NCBI GenBank assembly: GCA_902651635.1
Contig: CACRSC010000062.1
Location: 121,381-159,568, forward strand
From: Mastigamoeba balamuthi
Lineage: Eukaryota > Evosea > Mastigamoebida > Mastigamoebidae
Direction: 5' to 3'
DNA: 38,188 bases
Shown here: in pieces, positions 21,686 through 32,109 of the stretch
Numbering within the stretch: the first letter of the stretch is position 1
Layout of the letters: every line of letters begins with the position of its first letter
Program-made: the position numbers and the translations under genes
Notes under the pieces: model-generated
What the model was told of the DNA's origin: nothing
Databases searched by the model: none
Seen by the model: only the letters and a program-made list of their open reading frames with translations

Positions 21686-23089
21686 ATGCATAGTGAGCAG
21701 GAAAAGTAGATATTTTGGCTCAAAACGTTCACTTCACAGCAGGCGCATACGTGGGCGGCATGGCATACCACTTGCTCAAGAACAAGGTCGAGGAGAGGTT
21801 TCAGGTACACACACAGCGTGCCCAACCCGTTTCGTTGCTATTGAGTGCCATCTTTGCTGGCTACCACCATCTTGATTTGACCACGAAGCACCTTGACTAC
21901 TTTGCACTGCCCGTGGGGCCCCTGCTCTTCAAGCCGCATGCTGTGGCCATGCATATCATGGAGCTGAACGCATTTCTCACACACTACCCGCACACGCTGC
22001 TCAACTGTGTCATTGCCTACCATAAGGAGCACTGCGTGGACTGCTTCATGTACAACTCGCACTTCGCCATGCCCATCACAGCACAGCATGTGCTTGCGTA
22101 CTACGCCATGTGCATCCACCTGCAGTCATTGACCACGGCGCACCGCGGGGCTGTGCCACACACCAGGACAGCCAACTCGCTGCAGTTGCAGTGGGTCACC
22201 ATGCATGTAATCCTACAAGCTGCGCTAGAGGTGGCCAGAGAGAACGTGGGCACATTCAGCATCGGCATCACACTGATCAAGTGCTATCATGCGAACTTCT
22301 ACATTCCACGAGACCTTGAGCATGACTTCAACCTCAACTTTCTCTTGCTCATTGAGAATGTCGGCGAGATCCTTGCTGGTGACGAGAAGGCATTTGACAG
22401 GTTGCACCAGGCCCCCATGTCTCGTAAGTGCAACCATAAGCCTGGTGCCAACAAGACCGCGCTTTAGTATCAGACCACATGTGGCACCACGAACAACGGC
22501 GATCCGTACCTTCTGCACTTTCGTGCCTTCTGCTTGGACACCAAGATCACCAGTGAGAAGGACCTGCCTGCCACCATGCTGCTCGAGAACGCACTTCTTC
22601 TTGCCTCTGTGGATGGTGGACTGCTCGTTACGGACTCGCTGTACATGCCTTGCACTGGAATCGGTGTGTACCGTGATGTCTCTGCCTTGTACCCCAGCGT
22701 CCGCTTCCTGTTGGCTGTTAAGAAGAGTTTGTTCAAGCCTCTGATCAATCAGGTTCGGTCTCTTCTCATTTTCCTTCATAATTTCATCATCTCACAACTT
22801 TTCATTGCAGATCAACAGCAATGACATTGCAATACCTGGCAGTTTCGTCATGCTGGTCTGTGAGAACCCATCAGCACTAAAGCCTGCAGAGTGGCAGAAG
22901 AAAGCACGAGTGCCAGCAAAGCCAAATGAGAAGAAAGCTGCAGCTGCAGCTGCCCCAGAATCAGAGAAAGAGAGTGAGAATGAAGATGAAGACGAGGGCC
23001 CCAACCATGCACGAGGTTATTCCGATCCCCCACGGTGGTTGGCCTACTCCCCTGGTACCAGGGGCCCTCCATGGGATCGGCCTATTTGA
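21686..23089 (+). pseudogene. DDE transposase-like gene (PiggyBac-like pattern), interrupted by a stop
   Basis: The long frame runs from 21740 (possibly joined to a 7-nt first exon at 21686-21692 by a 47-nt intron) to a TAG at 22465-22467. The same frame continues directly as YQTTCGTTNNGDPYL and on to 22752, then a 58-nt phase-0 intron (22753-22810) and a last exon 22811-23089. GDEKAF followed by HKPG, and LLVTDSLYM, sit where PiggyBac transposases have the first and second catalytic Asp, but the match is by pattern only. The tail is a Lys/Ala/Glu-rich linker instead of a cysteine-rich zinc finger. No TTAA-flanked terminal repeats were found. If the TAG is real, the gene is dead or needs read-through. 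The last exon holds the perfect 16-bp palindrome CCCCTGGTACCAGGGG at 23049-23064. Confidence 0.45.
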
Positions 23090-23204
23090 CAGAGCCACGG
23101 GCCTCTTTGGCTCTCTCTTTGCAACCTTTTTGTGGTTTATAGTGTGTCTTTTGGGTACCCTTCTTATTTACATAGCGTGAGGGGTGACGGTGCGGTCATC
23201 AGGA

Positions 23205-23490
23205 CGGATCTCGCCTGAGATATTTTCTACCAGCGGTAACAGAGTGCCGGAAATCGCAAGAGCAGCACCGGTGAGCGGATGAGCAGCAGCAGCACGAGGA
23301 GCGCCACGGGCGGCAGCAGGGCGGAGGACAGGTGAGCCAACAGGATAGGATCCCGCCCGAGCTATTTCAGCTCCACAGCCATCTAATCGCAAGAGTCGCT
23401 CACTGAGCGAGTAATGAGCACAGCAGCAGCAGCAAGAGGAGCACCACGGACGACAGAAGCAAGAGGAGCACCACGGGCGACAGCAGGGGT
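23205..23490. repeat. Diverged tandem duplication of the 5' end of the repeat-family gene
   Basis: Two units of roughly 130 bp, starting near 23209 and 23348, share in order GATC-CGCC-GAG-TATTT, AATCGCAAGAG, GAGCG..ATGAGC and an AGCAGCAGC...AGGAGC(G/A)CCACGG run. Each has an ATG (23279 and 23414). Only the first leads, by splicing, into the right frame, so the second unit lies in the first intron. Confidence 0.65.
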
Positions 23491-24931
23491 GCCGTGGGGG
23501 CGCAGCTGCAGGCGGCGTGGCAGCTGCGGACGCTGGTGCTGCCCCGCGTGGCCTGCGCCGACCTGGAGCCCCTGGCCCTCGCGTTCCCCTCGGCGCTGCT
23601 GCCCGCCTGCTGCAGCCTCTGCCCCGCCCTCCTCGCCTCATCCGCAGCCCTCGCACGCCTCTTCCTCGCGGCCTGCGCCCCGCGTGGCCGCTCCCCTGCC
23701 TCGTGCGCAGCCCTCGCCCGCTGGTGGCCCGCCCGCAGGTCCGCTGCTGCCCGCGCACACGGCGCCTGCGAGCTGCCCCCCGCCTCTGCGCTCCTCCTCG
23801 CCGTCTGCGCCGCCCAGTCCCGCTGCCCCCGCATCGCCGCCGCGGCCGCTGCCCTCGTGGTTGACGGCGTCGGGCGTGCGTTGCCCTCTTGGCCCCCTTT
23901 CCCCCGCTCGGTGACGTTGCAGTGACGTTGCTGACGCGCTACGCGGGCAGGCTATGCGCTGAGGGGGAGCGCGGCGCTGGTGCAGATGCTGGGCGCTCTG
24001 CAGACGGGCAGCCCCGAGGCCATCGCGGCCGCCGTCGATGCTGTCGCGCGCGGCGCAGGTCCGCGTGGCAGAGCGCACGGTCCCGCGAGCCTCACAGGCC
24101 CCACTCCCCTCTCCCTTGCTGCCCCTTGCAGAGAACGGCGCCGCGCTGCTCGATGCCGCGTGCCGCGCGGGGTCGCCAGAGGCCCTCGACGTTCTGGGAA
24201 GCGCGCCGTTCACGCTGGGCGTGCGCGAGGCTCTGGAGGTCTCCGCGCTGTTCACTGCGTGCTGCCTGGGCCACGCCGGGGTGGTCCGCAGGCTCGCGCA
24301 GCCGCCGTTCAGCCTCCAGGGCGCCTACGACCAGTGGGAGGGCTGCAGGGCCCTTCAGGCTGCGGCCGCCTCGGGCCACGCGGAAGTGGTGCGCGTGCTG
24401 GGGCTGCCACCCTACAGCCTCGGAGAGGCAGACCACAGCCTGCTGGTGCCCGTCTTCCACACGGCGTGCGCCAGCAACCTCGCGGATGTCGTCCAGGTGC
24501 TCGCGGAGCCGCCGTACAGCCTCGCAGCGGAATCCTACCGCGCCGAGCAGGGCCTCGAAAGAGCGTGCGCCACGGGGTCCGCAGGCGTCGTCAGGGTACT
24601 CGGAAAGTACCTCGGGGGCTGCCCGACACAGTGCCTGAGATCTGCCTGCGGCTGCGGGAGCGTGGAGGTGGTGCGCCTGCTGTCGGAGCCGCCGTTCAAC
24701 ATGGGCCACGCACAGGCAGCAGATTACTGCCTGGGCTCGGCGTGCAGCTCAGGGAACGCGGAGCTGCTGCGCCTGCTGTCGGAGCCGCCGTACAGTCTTG
24801 GCCACGAGGATGCAGTCAAAGGCTGCCTGCTTCAGGCGTACCACTCAGGGAACGCGGAGGTGGTGCGCCTGCTGTCGGAGCCGCCATTCAGCCTTGGCCA
24901 CGCAGAGGCCATTGCCGATAACTTCACTTAA
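23279..24931 (+). CDS. PPYSL-repeat family protein, copy 1 (ankyrin-like)
   Basis: Exons 23279-23331, 23487-23875, 23951-24058 and 24132-24931 sum to 1350 nt, 449 residues. The first acceptor is a CAGCAG pair. Residues about 18-150 form the family's N-terminal helical domain (QLQAAWQLRTLVLPRV... through SCAALARW to CPRIAAAAAALV). From about 170 there are eight repeats of about 33-38 residues, with cores such as HAGVVRRLAQPPFSL, LADVVQVLAEPPYSL and NAEVVRLLSEPPFSL. They match the helix-turn-helix part of ankyrin repeats but lack the TPLH start, and PPYSL takes the place of the loop. Three copies (24650-24915) are nearly identical in DNA. The gene ends earlier than copy 2; the downstream sequence (24932-25075) still encodes further repeats out of frame, so the tail is being lost. 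Likely a protein-binding scaffold; function unknown. Confidence 0.75.
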
Positions 24932-25075
24932 CACAGCCACGGCTTGCTCGAAAGGGGGCCGCGAAATATGTCAGGGTCCTGGCTCATGAGCCCTACAGTG
25001 TTACCAGGAGTGACCTACAGACGGTTCCTTACTACATAGACTACCAGAGGTATTCCAGAGAGATCGCAGATTAGA
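24932..25075 (+). pseudogene. Frameshifted remnant of the C-terminal repeats of copy 1
   Basis: After the TAA at 24929, a -1 frame gives SLNTATACSKGGRE, the usual A-C-SG-G-E half of a repeat. A further shift gives YVRVLAHEPYSVTRSDLQ, the VVR-LA-PPYSV half, ending at TAG 25073. Joined, these match the repeat following SFLKAVRSGN in copy 2. Two frame changes and a stop therefore separate them from the open gene. Confidence 0.7.
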
Positions 25076-25791
25076 CCCACCCCCCTGGCGGTAGCCATCG
25101 CAAAGCTCAAGTCCGCCTGGCGTGCTTGGCGTACAATCCTGATGGTCTGCGGCCTCCCCATGTTTCTCTCTGGAATGGTTGCTGTTGCCTCTGGAGGCCA
25201 GCGGATGAACAAGCACCTCAGATACCAAGCGCCTGCCTTTTATGTCGTGCACCTTTTCCCGTTCGAGTTGAGGATGAAGAACTAGACGCTCTTCAGGGCA
25301 TCGCAGAGCTCACCGGAGGTCCTGACTTTGGGGCAATAGGGAGACTTCCCAAGCACGGCCACCAGCCCGACTGGTCAGCGACGATGGCGAGGAACCAGCA
25401 CTAAACGATCCCACACTTGAGGCTGTACGGGGTTACATGCAGCACTGGCGTTCCCGGTGGTACAAGCCTCCCTCCATCAAGGGCGTCAGAGCGGGCCACA
25501 TAGCGGGCCAACCGTTGTGTGGCTGGTGTGCGCCAGCTGCAGCTTGAGGGTACAGCGACAAAGGGTATTCCAGTGAGAGACATCCGCTGGGGGGAGAATC
25601 GGGCATGACTCTGTGCTGAGGGCCGCAACGTTAGCAGCGGCGCTGGAGGTGGCGAACACTACGACAGGAACAGCCTCATTCGCGAATGAGGGCGACGAGG
25701 CGCAAGGACAAAGAACCGTGGGCGTCTCTGTTCGTACAGGGGGCAACCGAGCCCATTGATTTACAGCACTGAGTGGCACTGGAAAGCAGAG
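25076..25791 (+). pseudogene. Decayed coding tract of unknown origin
   Basis: Several stretches have coding-like codon choice in changing plus-strand frames: a hydrophobic one around 25130-25280, a CLLCRAPFPVRVEDEELD stretch around 25230-25330, LVSDDGEEPALNDPTLEAV around 25370-25440 and an Ala/Thr-rich stretch at 25610-25760. Stops and frame changes separate them, and I found no splice model joining them. It could be one dead gene or a degraded mobile element next to the decayed end of copy 1. Confidence 0.4.
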
Positions 25792-27399
25792 TCAGGCCTG
25801 GATGGACCTGTTCTCCTGGACGAAGTGCCTGCACCCGGTGCCCCGGACGCGCCACACGGCCAGCAGCGCGTCGACGAGGGCGAACCCCAGGAGGCGCGGC
25901 CGCGAGAAGCTCTTGACGCTGAACTCGCGCGGGGCCCCGCAGGCCTCGAGGCGCACGAACCGCACGACGCCGAAGACCCACCACGCGGCCAGCGCGAAGC
26001 CCAGCAGCTCGCAGAGCGCCAGGCCCGCGTCGAGCTCCTCCCAGCCGGCCCTGCCGCGCAGCGCGTAGTCGACGACGGGGCGCTGCAGCAGGACGACGGC
26101 GACCATCGCCTTGAGCCACGCGAAGACGGCCACGGCGCGCACGCCCGCGGGGCCCAGCAGCGAGCGCGAGTGGCGGTAGACGCTGAGCAGCGCGAGCATC
26201 GCGAGGGTCAGCGACAGGGCCGACGCTATGCGGGCCAGGAGCACCACCAGCCACCGCCTCCCGGCCGCGATGACGACCATCGAGATCACGCGCCTGCGAG
26301 CGGAGACGTGAGCGGCGCGCCGCATGCATCTGTTGGCAGTGGCAACGGCCAAGTACTTGGCGGTACGCGCACAGGCCAAGCGCGCAAGAAGCGGCATTGG
26401 AGGCCTGAACACATGTAACAGGGATTTCATTTCAATTTGTCAAAGCAAATCAACTAACTTCAGTCACGCGATGCTGTCGCCAAAAGCAGGCACTGGCGGG
26501 ACGTGCAAACAGCGGCATAGGAGGCCTCGATATTTGTTACCCGGGCATAAATAAATGAAATTCGATCAATTTGAATGTCAAGACAAATCAACTGACTGCA
26601 ACGACACTCTCTGCTGCTGACGGGCAGCGGGCGCAGCAATGGTGCCCAGTGGGCAACGCGGCAGGGAGGCCAGCCCAGGGGAAGGGGAAGCGGCGGTGGT
26701 CGTACACGGGAATCAATTGCATGACCAGCGCGCAGCTGTGGCGCAGGAGCCACCGCCGCACCCGCGACGCGCCGCGGGCCTCCTGCTCCGGCACGCACGT
26801 CTCGAAGCACTTGCCGTCGCCGCACGTCGCGACCATCAGCCAGTAGCTGCGCGCAGGGGGAGCAAAACCCCCACGCCCCCGAGTCAACTGATTTGTTTTC
26901 CAAAATTCGCAAACCCGCGATTTTCCGGAAGAGATTTCGGGTTTCTATTTTGGGGGGCCGCCGTACAACGAGGCGATGGCGTAGGACTCGAAGAGGGACG
27001 CGGGGACGTCGCACCAGGCAGCAGAGCCCGCGCCCAGGCGCAGGACGGCCGCGCGGCTCAGAGCGAACGCGGGCAGCGCGAGCAGCACGCGCACGTAGAA
27101 GCGCTGCACAGAGGGCATCGCGTAGGCCGCCAGGTGCCCCGCGATGGCCAGCCCGGCCACGCCCAGCGACGCCAGCCCGCACTGCAGCAACGGGCGCGCG
27201 CGGGTGCGGGCGGTCAGTGCGGGCGTGTGGGCACAGAAGAATAAACGGAGCTGAGAAGATAAGCAGAAAAAAACCAAGTCGGGTTGCGGACAATACGAGA
27301 GGCGAGGAGGAACGTGTCGGGCAGCACGAAGGCGTCGCTGTCTGGCAGGCCCGACACGGACGAGAGGCGGGAGCCGTCCAGCAGAGCTCCGGTGGTCAT
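25792..27399 (-). CDS. TMEM184 / organic-solute-transporter-alpha family membrane protein
   Basis: Exons 27399-27292, 27250-26967, 26846-26706 and 26293-25792 sum to 1035 nt, 344 residues; introns 41, 120 and 412 nt. Family features: a first helix followed by AYAMPSVQRFYVRVLLALPA (family YT.P..QR.I.RIL...P.YA), FESYAIASFYWLMV (YEAFVIYSF), LVMQLIPVRVISMVV (LQFVILRPV) formed exactly by the 412-nt intron, and GPAGVRAVAVFAWLKAMVA (KFL.VK.VVFF.FWQ). About seven membrane spans. Family members sit in vesicle or vacuole membranes; the substrate is unsettled. The first exon and its 41-nt intron are the weakest part; a longer N-terminus from 27519 is open in the same frame. The long intron contains a diverged tandem repeat of about 130 bp. 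Confidence 0.8.
26330..26600. repeat. Diverged tandem repeat in the third TMEM184 intron
   Basis: Two units of roughly 130 bp share GGCA-TGGC, AGCGGCAT-GGAGGCCT, TTTCATTTCAATTTG-like and GTCAA-CAAATCAACT-ACT blocks. This explains why the intron is four to eight times longer than most others here. Confidence 0.6.
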
Positions 27400-27897
27400 T
27401 CGTCCCAGAATAGCGCGGGTGGCCTCTGTCGCACTGTTCTGCACAAATAACAGAATGAAAAGAGAGGAGGCGCTGCCGATTTGTCTTTCCAGAAATAACC
27501 GCAACACGTCACAGGACAATTAGGCCTGGCTACATCCTCTGGTGGGGAAAGGGGGGGCGCCATAGCAATACCTGGGGCGTGCTCATTTTCTTATTGTGGG
27601 TAGCACTCGCCTCTTCTCCATGCATGGCGATGGTCCTTCATGGAACAACTCGAGCCTGTGGGTAACTGTACACAGTTCATCCACCAACCACCTTTCACAC
27701 TTTGGGCGGTTGATGGCGTCTTTCACAGCGACACACACAACGATGAAGAGAAACCGAGAAGGGCCAGGGGGTCCAGAGGAAGTAATGTGTTTGCGTAGAG
27801 GTAGTGGGAGGGATGGGATCACTCAGGCTGTGGTGTGCGTGTGTGTGCGATGTGTGCAGGTGTGCAGGTATGCAGGATAACGTAGTCTCGGGCTCTC
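27400..27897. other. Intergenic region with a GT-rich simple repeat
   Basis: No supported gene lies between the TMEM184 start and the ADP-ribosyltransferase stop. A GTGTGCGTGTGTGTGCGATG-type microsatellite occupies about 27833-27877. The AG-rich complement could form part of the 3' untranslated region of the upstream minus-strand gene. Confidence 0.5.
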
Positions 27898-30048
27898 TCA
27901 GCATGGCCTCCTCGGCATGATGAGCGGCACGCCGACAATCACTGCGGCGCAGACACAAGGGCAACGCCAGACGCATGCATGAGTGGCCATTGAAAGCAAT
28001 GGAGAGAGCGCAATGGGAGGCAGAGGCGAGCGACGCACAGAGGTCGAAGCAGCTGTCGGCGCCCCACCTGTACTTGCGCAGGTCGTTGTTGTCCCACCGG
28101 ACGTGGACCCACCCGGGCACGCGGTCGACGGCGACGACGGTGCCCTCGAACGTGCCCTGCGTCCCCCACATCCAGTCGGGGCCCCTCTGCACGCGCTTCC
28201 CGATCAGCGACGTGCACGGTATCGTCGACGCCAGCACGGGCTGCACGTTTGGCGGCGGCGCTGCGTAGCTCGCCCTCGCCGCGTCCGCCGGGCCCTGCAC
28301 GAACGCCGGGCGGGGCCCCGAGACCCCCGCGACCAGCGCCGCCTGCCCCGCCTGCGCTGCCGCCACCACGACGACGTCGTACGCGGCCTCTGCGCCCCAC
28401 CGGTAGCTCTTGGCCTCGCCCGAGGCCCAGCGGACGGCGAGCCACCCCGGGGCCGACGCCGGGCCGAGGACGGTGCCCTCGCCGTTGGCGTCCTGGTCGC
28501 CCCACTTCCAGTCGCGGCCGCGCCGCACGACCGAGCCGGCGGGCGGTGTCGCCTGGGGCGCGCGCATGGGCTGCGGGCCCGGGCGGGCGCCGGGCGCGAG
28601 GGTCTCGAGCGCGTGCTCGCGCCGGTGCGTGCGCGTGGCGGCCTGGCCGGCGGCGCACGACTGGCAGAGCTCGTAGTCGTAGCACTCGTAGCACTTGTAC
28701 CGTGTCGCCACGATGCGCTGCCCGCACGCAGCGCACGACGTGGGAGGCGCCAGGCCCGACCCCAGCGGCGGCGACCTGTTGGCGTTGGCAGCGGCCGCCT
28801 GAGCGTCCGCGACGACGGGGCCCGCGGCATAGGGCGGCGCGTACGTCGACGACGCAAACGACTTGGACTGCGCCACAGGCGCCGGCGGGGCCTGGGCCAC
28901 CGCCCCGGCCGCGACGGACTTGTGCGGGGCGTGCTGCGCGAGCGGGGCTGGCGTGGAGGGCAGGGGCTTGGACGGCGCGACGTGGACGGTGGGCAGGACG
29001 CGGTCGGGGAAGACGTGGTCGAGGGGCAGCAGCAGGCGCGTGCTGTCGAGCTCGTCGAGGTGGATGACCGTCGCCGTGCCGAACTTGGAGTACGAGGTCA
29101 CGAGGAACTCGGAGTTGGGCTCGATGAGGATCTCGTCCTCGTCGTAGGGCGACAGGCCCACGAGCGACCGCCCGCGCTTGACGTTGATGAAGAAGAACGT
29201 GTGCTCCTTGGTCTCGTTCTCCCGCATGAACCGCTTGGCCGTGTCCTCCGTCCCCGTCGTCGACGTGAACGAGTTCCACGCGATCTGCGCGGCGCGCGGG
29301 TCAGCCTGCCGCAGTCTGGGGAGAGCAGTTGTCTCTCGAAAGACCGCAAAAGACACGAATGAAGTGGACTTAGTTTTTGCGCAAAGGGCACCTTGCGGGT
29401 CTTCTCGTAGCGCTTGGGGTCCATCGGCCTGTCGACGCCGCGGAACACGAGGCCCGCGACGGGCGACAGGCAGCGCAGCGCGCGCACGATGTAGAAGATG
29501 ACGTGGCGCCAGCTGTGGATCTCGTCGGGGTTGCGGTCCGCGAGGCACCTGTTGAGCCTGAAGTACAGGTTCTCCTGCCGCGCGCACCCGGAGCTCTCCA
29601 CCGTGTACAGGAACACGCTGATCGCGTCGTCCAGCGCCAGCGTGGCCGCCGCGCCGCCGCGGGCCTGCGCCTCGATGGCGTGGGCGGTGCACTCGGCCCA
29701 GAGCGTCTCTGCGTGGCGCAGCGGCGGCCTGATCTCCGCGAGGGCCTCGCGCAGCGGCGGAGGCTGGTGGCCACACGCGATTCCGCGTCAGCACACACGG
29801 CACAGCGGAAACCGAAACGGTCCGGCGGTCGCGCGGCCGCGGGGGGTGCGGGGGGCGCCGTCCATGAAACTCGGCACAGCAGGGAAAAAGTAGGAAAAAA
29901 ACGCAAAAATCGACCGCTGAGGGAAAAAGCGGACCTTGTAGTCGGCCGGGTAGAGCGACAGGCGGGGCATGATGGCTGCCGACGTGGTGTTGTCGGCGAA
30001 CATGCGGGTCTTGAGGACCGCGGCGGGGGCGGGCACAGGCGCGGCCAT
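27898..30048 (-). CDS. ADP-ribosyltransferase with ZZ zinc finger and two MIB/HERC2 domains
   Basis: Exons 30048-29935, 29763-29392, 29305-28039 and 27941-27898 sum to 1797 nt, 598 residues (introns 171, 86 and 97 nt). The N-terminal half is an R-S-E class mono-ADP-ribosyltransferase: LVFRGVD with the Arg (about 142), WNSFTSTT with the Ser (about 172) and DEDEILIEPNSEF carrying E-x-E (about 216). The NAD core is split by the intron at 29306-29391. After a Pro/Ala-rich linker comes a ZZ finger (about 349-392; C-x2-C, C-x2-C, C-x2-C and a His pair, ending THRREH), then two MIB/HERC2 domains (about 415-474 and 529-585; RDWKWGDQ and PDWMWGTQ starts, SYRWG and KYRWG ends). ZZ-MIB pairs are typical of Mind-bomb ubiquitin ligases and bind partner peptides. 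Here they may bring substrates to an ADP-ribosylating enzyme. No signal peptide; cytosolic. Confidence 0.85.
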
Positions 30049-30567
30049 TGGGGCGGTGGGTCTGCTTTTCGGGAAGTGAATCTTGTTGGGCGGTATCTGG
30101 CGTGGGAAAAATATCCTCTTATTTCTGCTTCTCTCTTTGGCCACACACGCGTTCTTTGAATGCACCTCGGTCAATATTAAAACCGCTCGCTGCATTACAG
30201 CGCACCCAACAGCAACTCAGGCCAGTGAGCCAACCATTACAGACCCCACTCATCCATCAATCCGCAGCCGAATGAGACAATGAGTGTGGTACGCAGCACG
30301 GTAAGTTGTTGAGACCAATGAGTGGGCAGCCACGTCTGGAGACCTTGACAGCTGAAGCTGTTCACGGAATCGGGACTCAGCATGAGAGTAGTGCTGGGCC
30401 AGTAAGCTCATCTGTGCCCTAGGCAGTCCTCCTCGCGAAGTCTTTCTCTTCAATTGATTAAGTGCGGACGACGAGAGGGAACAGAAACAACGCCATCACC
30501 CCGCGGACTTGCACGAGAGCGACTTCAACGTTCTACGACCCACTTCTCACTGGGCTTGGCCTTGTTC
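30049..30567. other. Intergenic region
   Basis: This lies between the ADP-ribosyltransferase start and the stop of repeat-family copy 2. No coding or RNA gene recognised. It contains a TCAATTGATTA site at 30450-30460. Confidence 0.5.
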
Positions 30568-32109
30568 TCAGTCCCCTTCGCGGGCCATGAGGTACGGAGG
30601 GTCTCGCAGAACCTGGTCGGCTTCGGGGGTCGCGGCCTCCCTGAGTCCCCTCTGCCTGGCTGTCTCTGCCTCCTCCCACCCGAAGCTCAGCGGCTCCTCC
30701 GCGAGCGCCCGCAGCATCTCGGCGTTGCCCTGCCTCGCGGCCTCCACGACCGCGTCCCCGCATTCCTCGCCCACGTCCTCCTTGGCGACGCTGTACGGCG
30801 GGCTGGCCAGCGCCCTGACCACCTCGGGGTTGCCGCTGCGGACCGCCTTGAGGAACGAGGAGCTCCAGGGCCAGCAGCAGGCGTCGGCGTGGCCCAGGCC
30901 GTAGGGAGGCAGCGACAGCAGGCGCACCACCTCGGCGCTGCCCGAGGCGCAGGCGTCCGCGAGGCACTGCCGCAGCCAGTCCCTGTCCACCCGCGTGCCG
31001 TACGCGCCGAGGGCCGCGACGGCCCTGGGGCACCCGCAGCAGCACGCAACCAGCAGGCCGTCCCGGATCGCCTCGCTGTCGGCAGCGACGCTGTACGGCG
31101 GCTGCGCGAGCACATCGATGACGGGGGCGCTGTCGCCCGCGCAGGCCTGCACCAGCGCGCGATGCAGCGCGTCGGCGCCCGCAGCGGCCATCTCGTAGGG
31201 CGGCGCTGCCAGCGCGCGGACGACGTCGGGGCCGCCCTTGCGGACAGCGGTCAGCAGTGCCTCGCAGTCGCCATGGCGCGCGGGGAGGCCGGAGAGGCTG
31301 TACGGGGGCTGCGCGAGCCTGCGGACGGCGTCGGCGCTGCCCGAGCTGCACGCGGCCACCAGCGCCGCGGAGCCGCTGACGGCGTCGAGGGACCCGCGGA
31401 CGAAGGGCGCGCGGCACAGCACGTCGAGGGCGTCGACGGAGCCCAGGCGGCACGCGGCCTCGAGCACGCGGGGGCCGACGCTGGCGGCGTCCGAGGCCGC
31501 GAGACCGCTGCTGTCGCACTCGGCAAAGTGCGCGCCGCTCGCATGGGCCAACTCCCCCACGACCTCGGACATCATCGCGGGGCTGCCCGACTGCAGCGCC
31601 CCCAGCGCAAGCGCGAGCACCGGGCACCACGTGTCCCTGCTCAGCACTGCCCCCCGCACGCAACGTCAGCAAGCGCGTTGCCAACGAGCGACGAGCAACT
31701 CACAGCGGAACTCGGAGACGACGCGCGCAGCCGAGGTGACCATTCCGGGGCGCGGGGAGAGCGCGGCGCAGACCGCGAGGAGCAGCGCCGAGTCGCTGTC
31801 GAGGGCGCGGGCAGCGGCGATGCGCAGAAAGCGCCAGCGGGACACAGCGACGCACGAGACAGGGCAGGGGCGCTGGGGGGCCGGCGAGCACGACGACAGG
31901 AGGAGCTGCACGAGGAAGGAGGACAGGGCGGCGGAGAAGCCGAAGAAGCCCGGGCCCACGGCGAGGGGCATCGAGACCGCGAGGGGCAAGAGGTCCTCGC
32001 GCGGCTCGACTTGGGGCACAACGCTCTCCCGCAGCAGGTCCGCGGTGCGCAGCTGGGGGTCCTCTACTGAGTGCACGCCGCTGGCGCCCTTATTGTGCCG
32101 CTCGCTCAT
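30568..32109 (-). CDS. PPYSL-repeat family protein, copy 2 (ankyrin-like)
   Basis: Two exons, 32109-31704 and 31646-30568, joined by a 57-nt phase-1 intron; 494 residues, the most complete member. Residues 1-135 are the N-terminal helical domain (LRTADLLRESVVPQV, VSCVAVSRWRFLRIAAARAL, LLLAVCAALSPRPGMV). From about 165 there are nine to ten repeats of about 36 residues: CRAPFVRG, ADAVRRLAQPPYSL, PDVVRALAAPPYEM, APVIDVLAQPPYSV, a divergent unit with LGAYGTRVD, AEVVRLLSLPPYGL, PEVVRALASPPYSV, AEMLRALAEEPLSF and a cap ADQVLRDPPYLM. The intron lies between domain and repeats, as in copies 3 and 4. A GAATCTATTGATT element is just upstream of the ATG. Likely cytoplasmic protein-binding; function unknown. 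Confidence 0.85.

Noticed and set aside
27983-29362. Plus-strand frame of about 459 codons
   Set aside because: Antisense to the ZZ and MIB domains, which are unmistakable on the minus strand.
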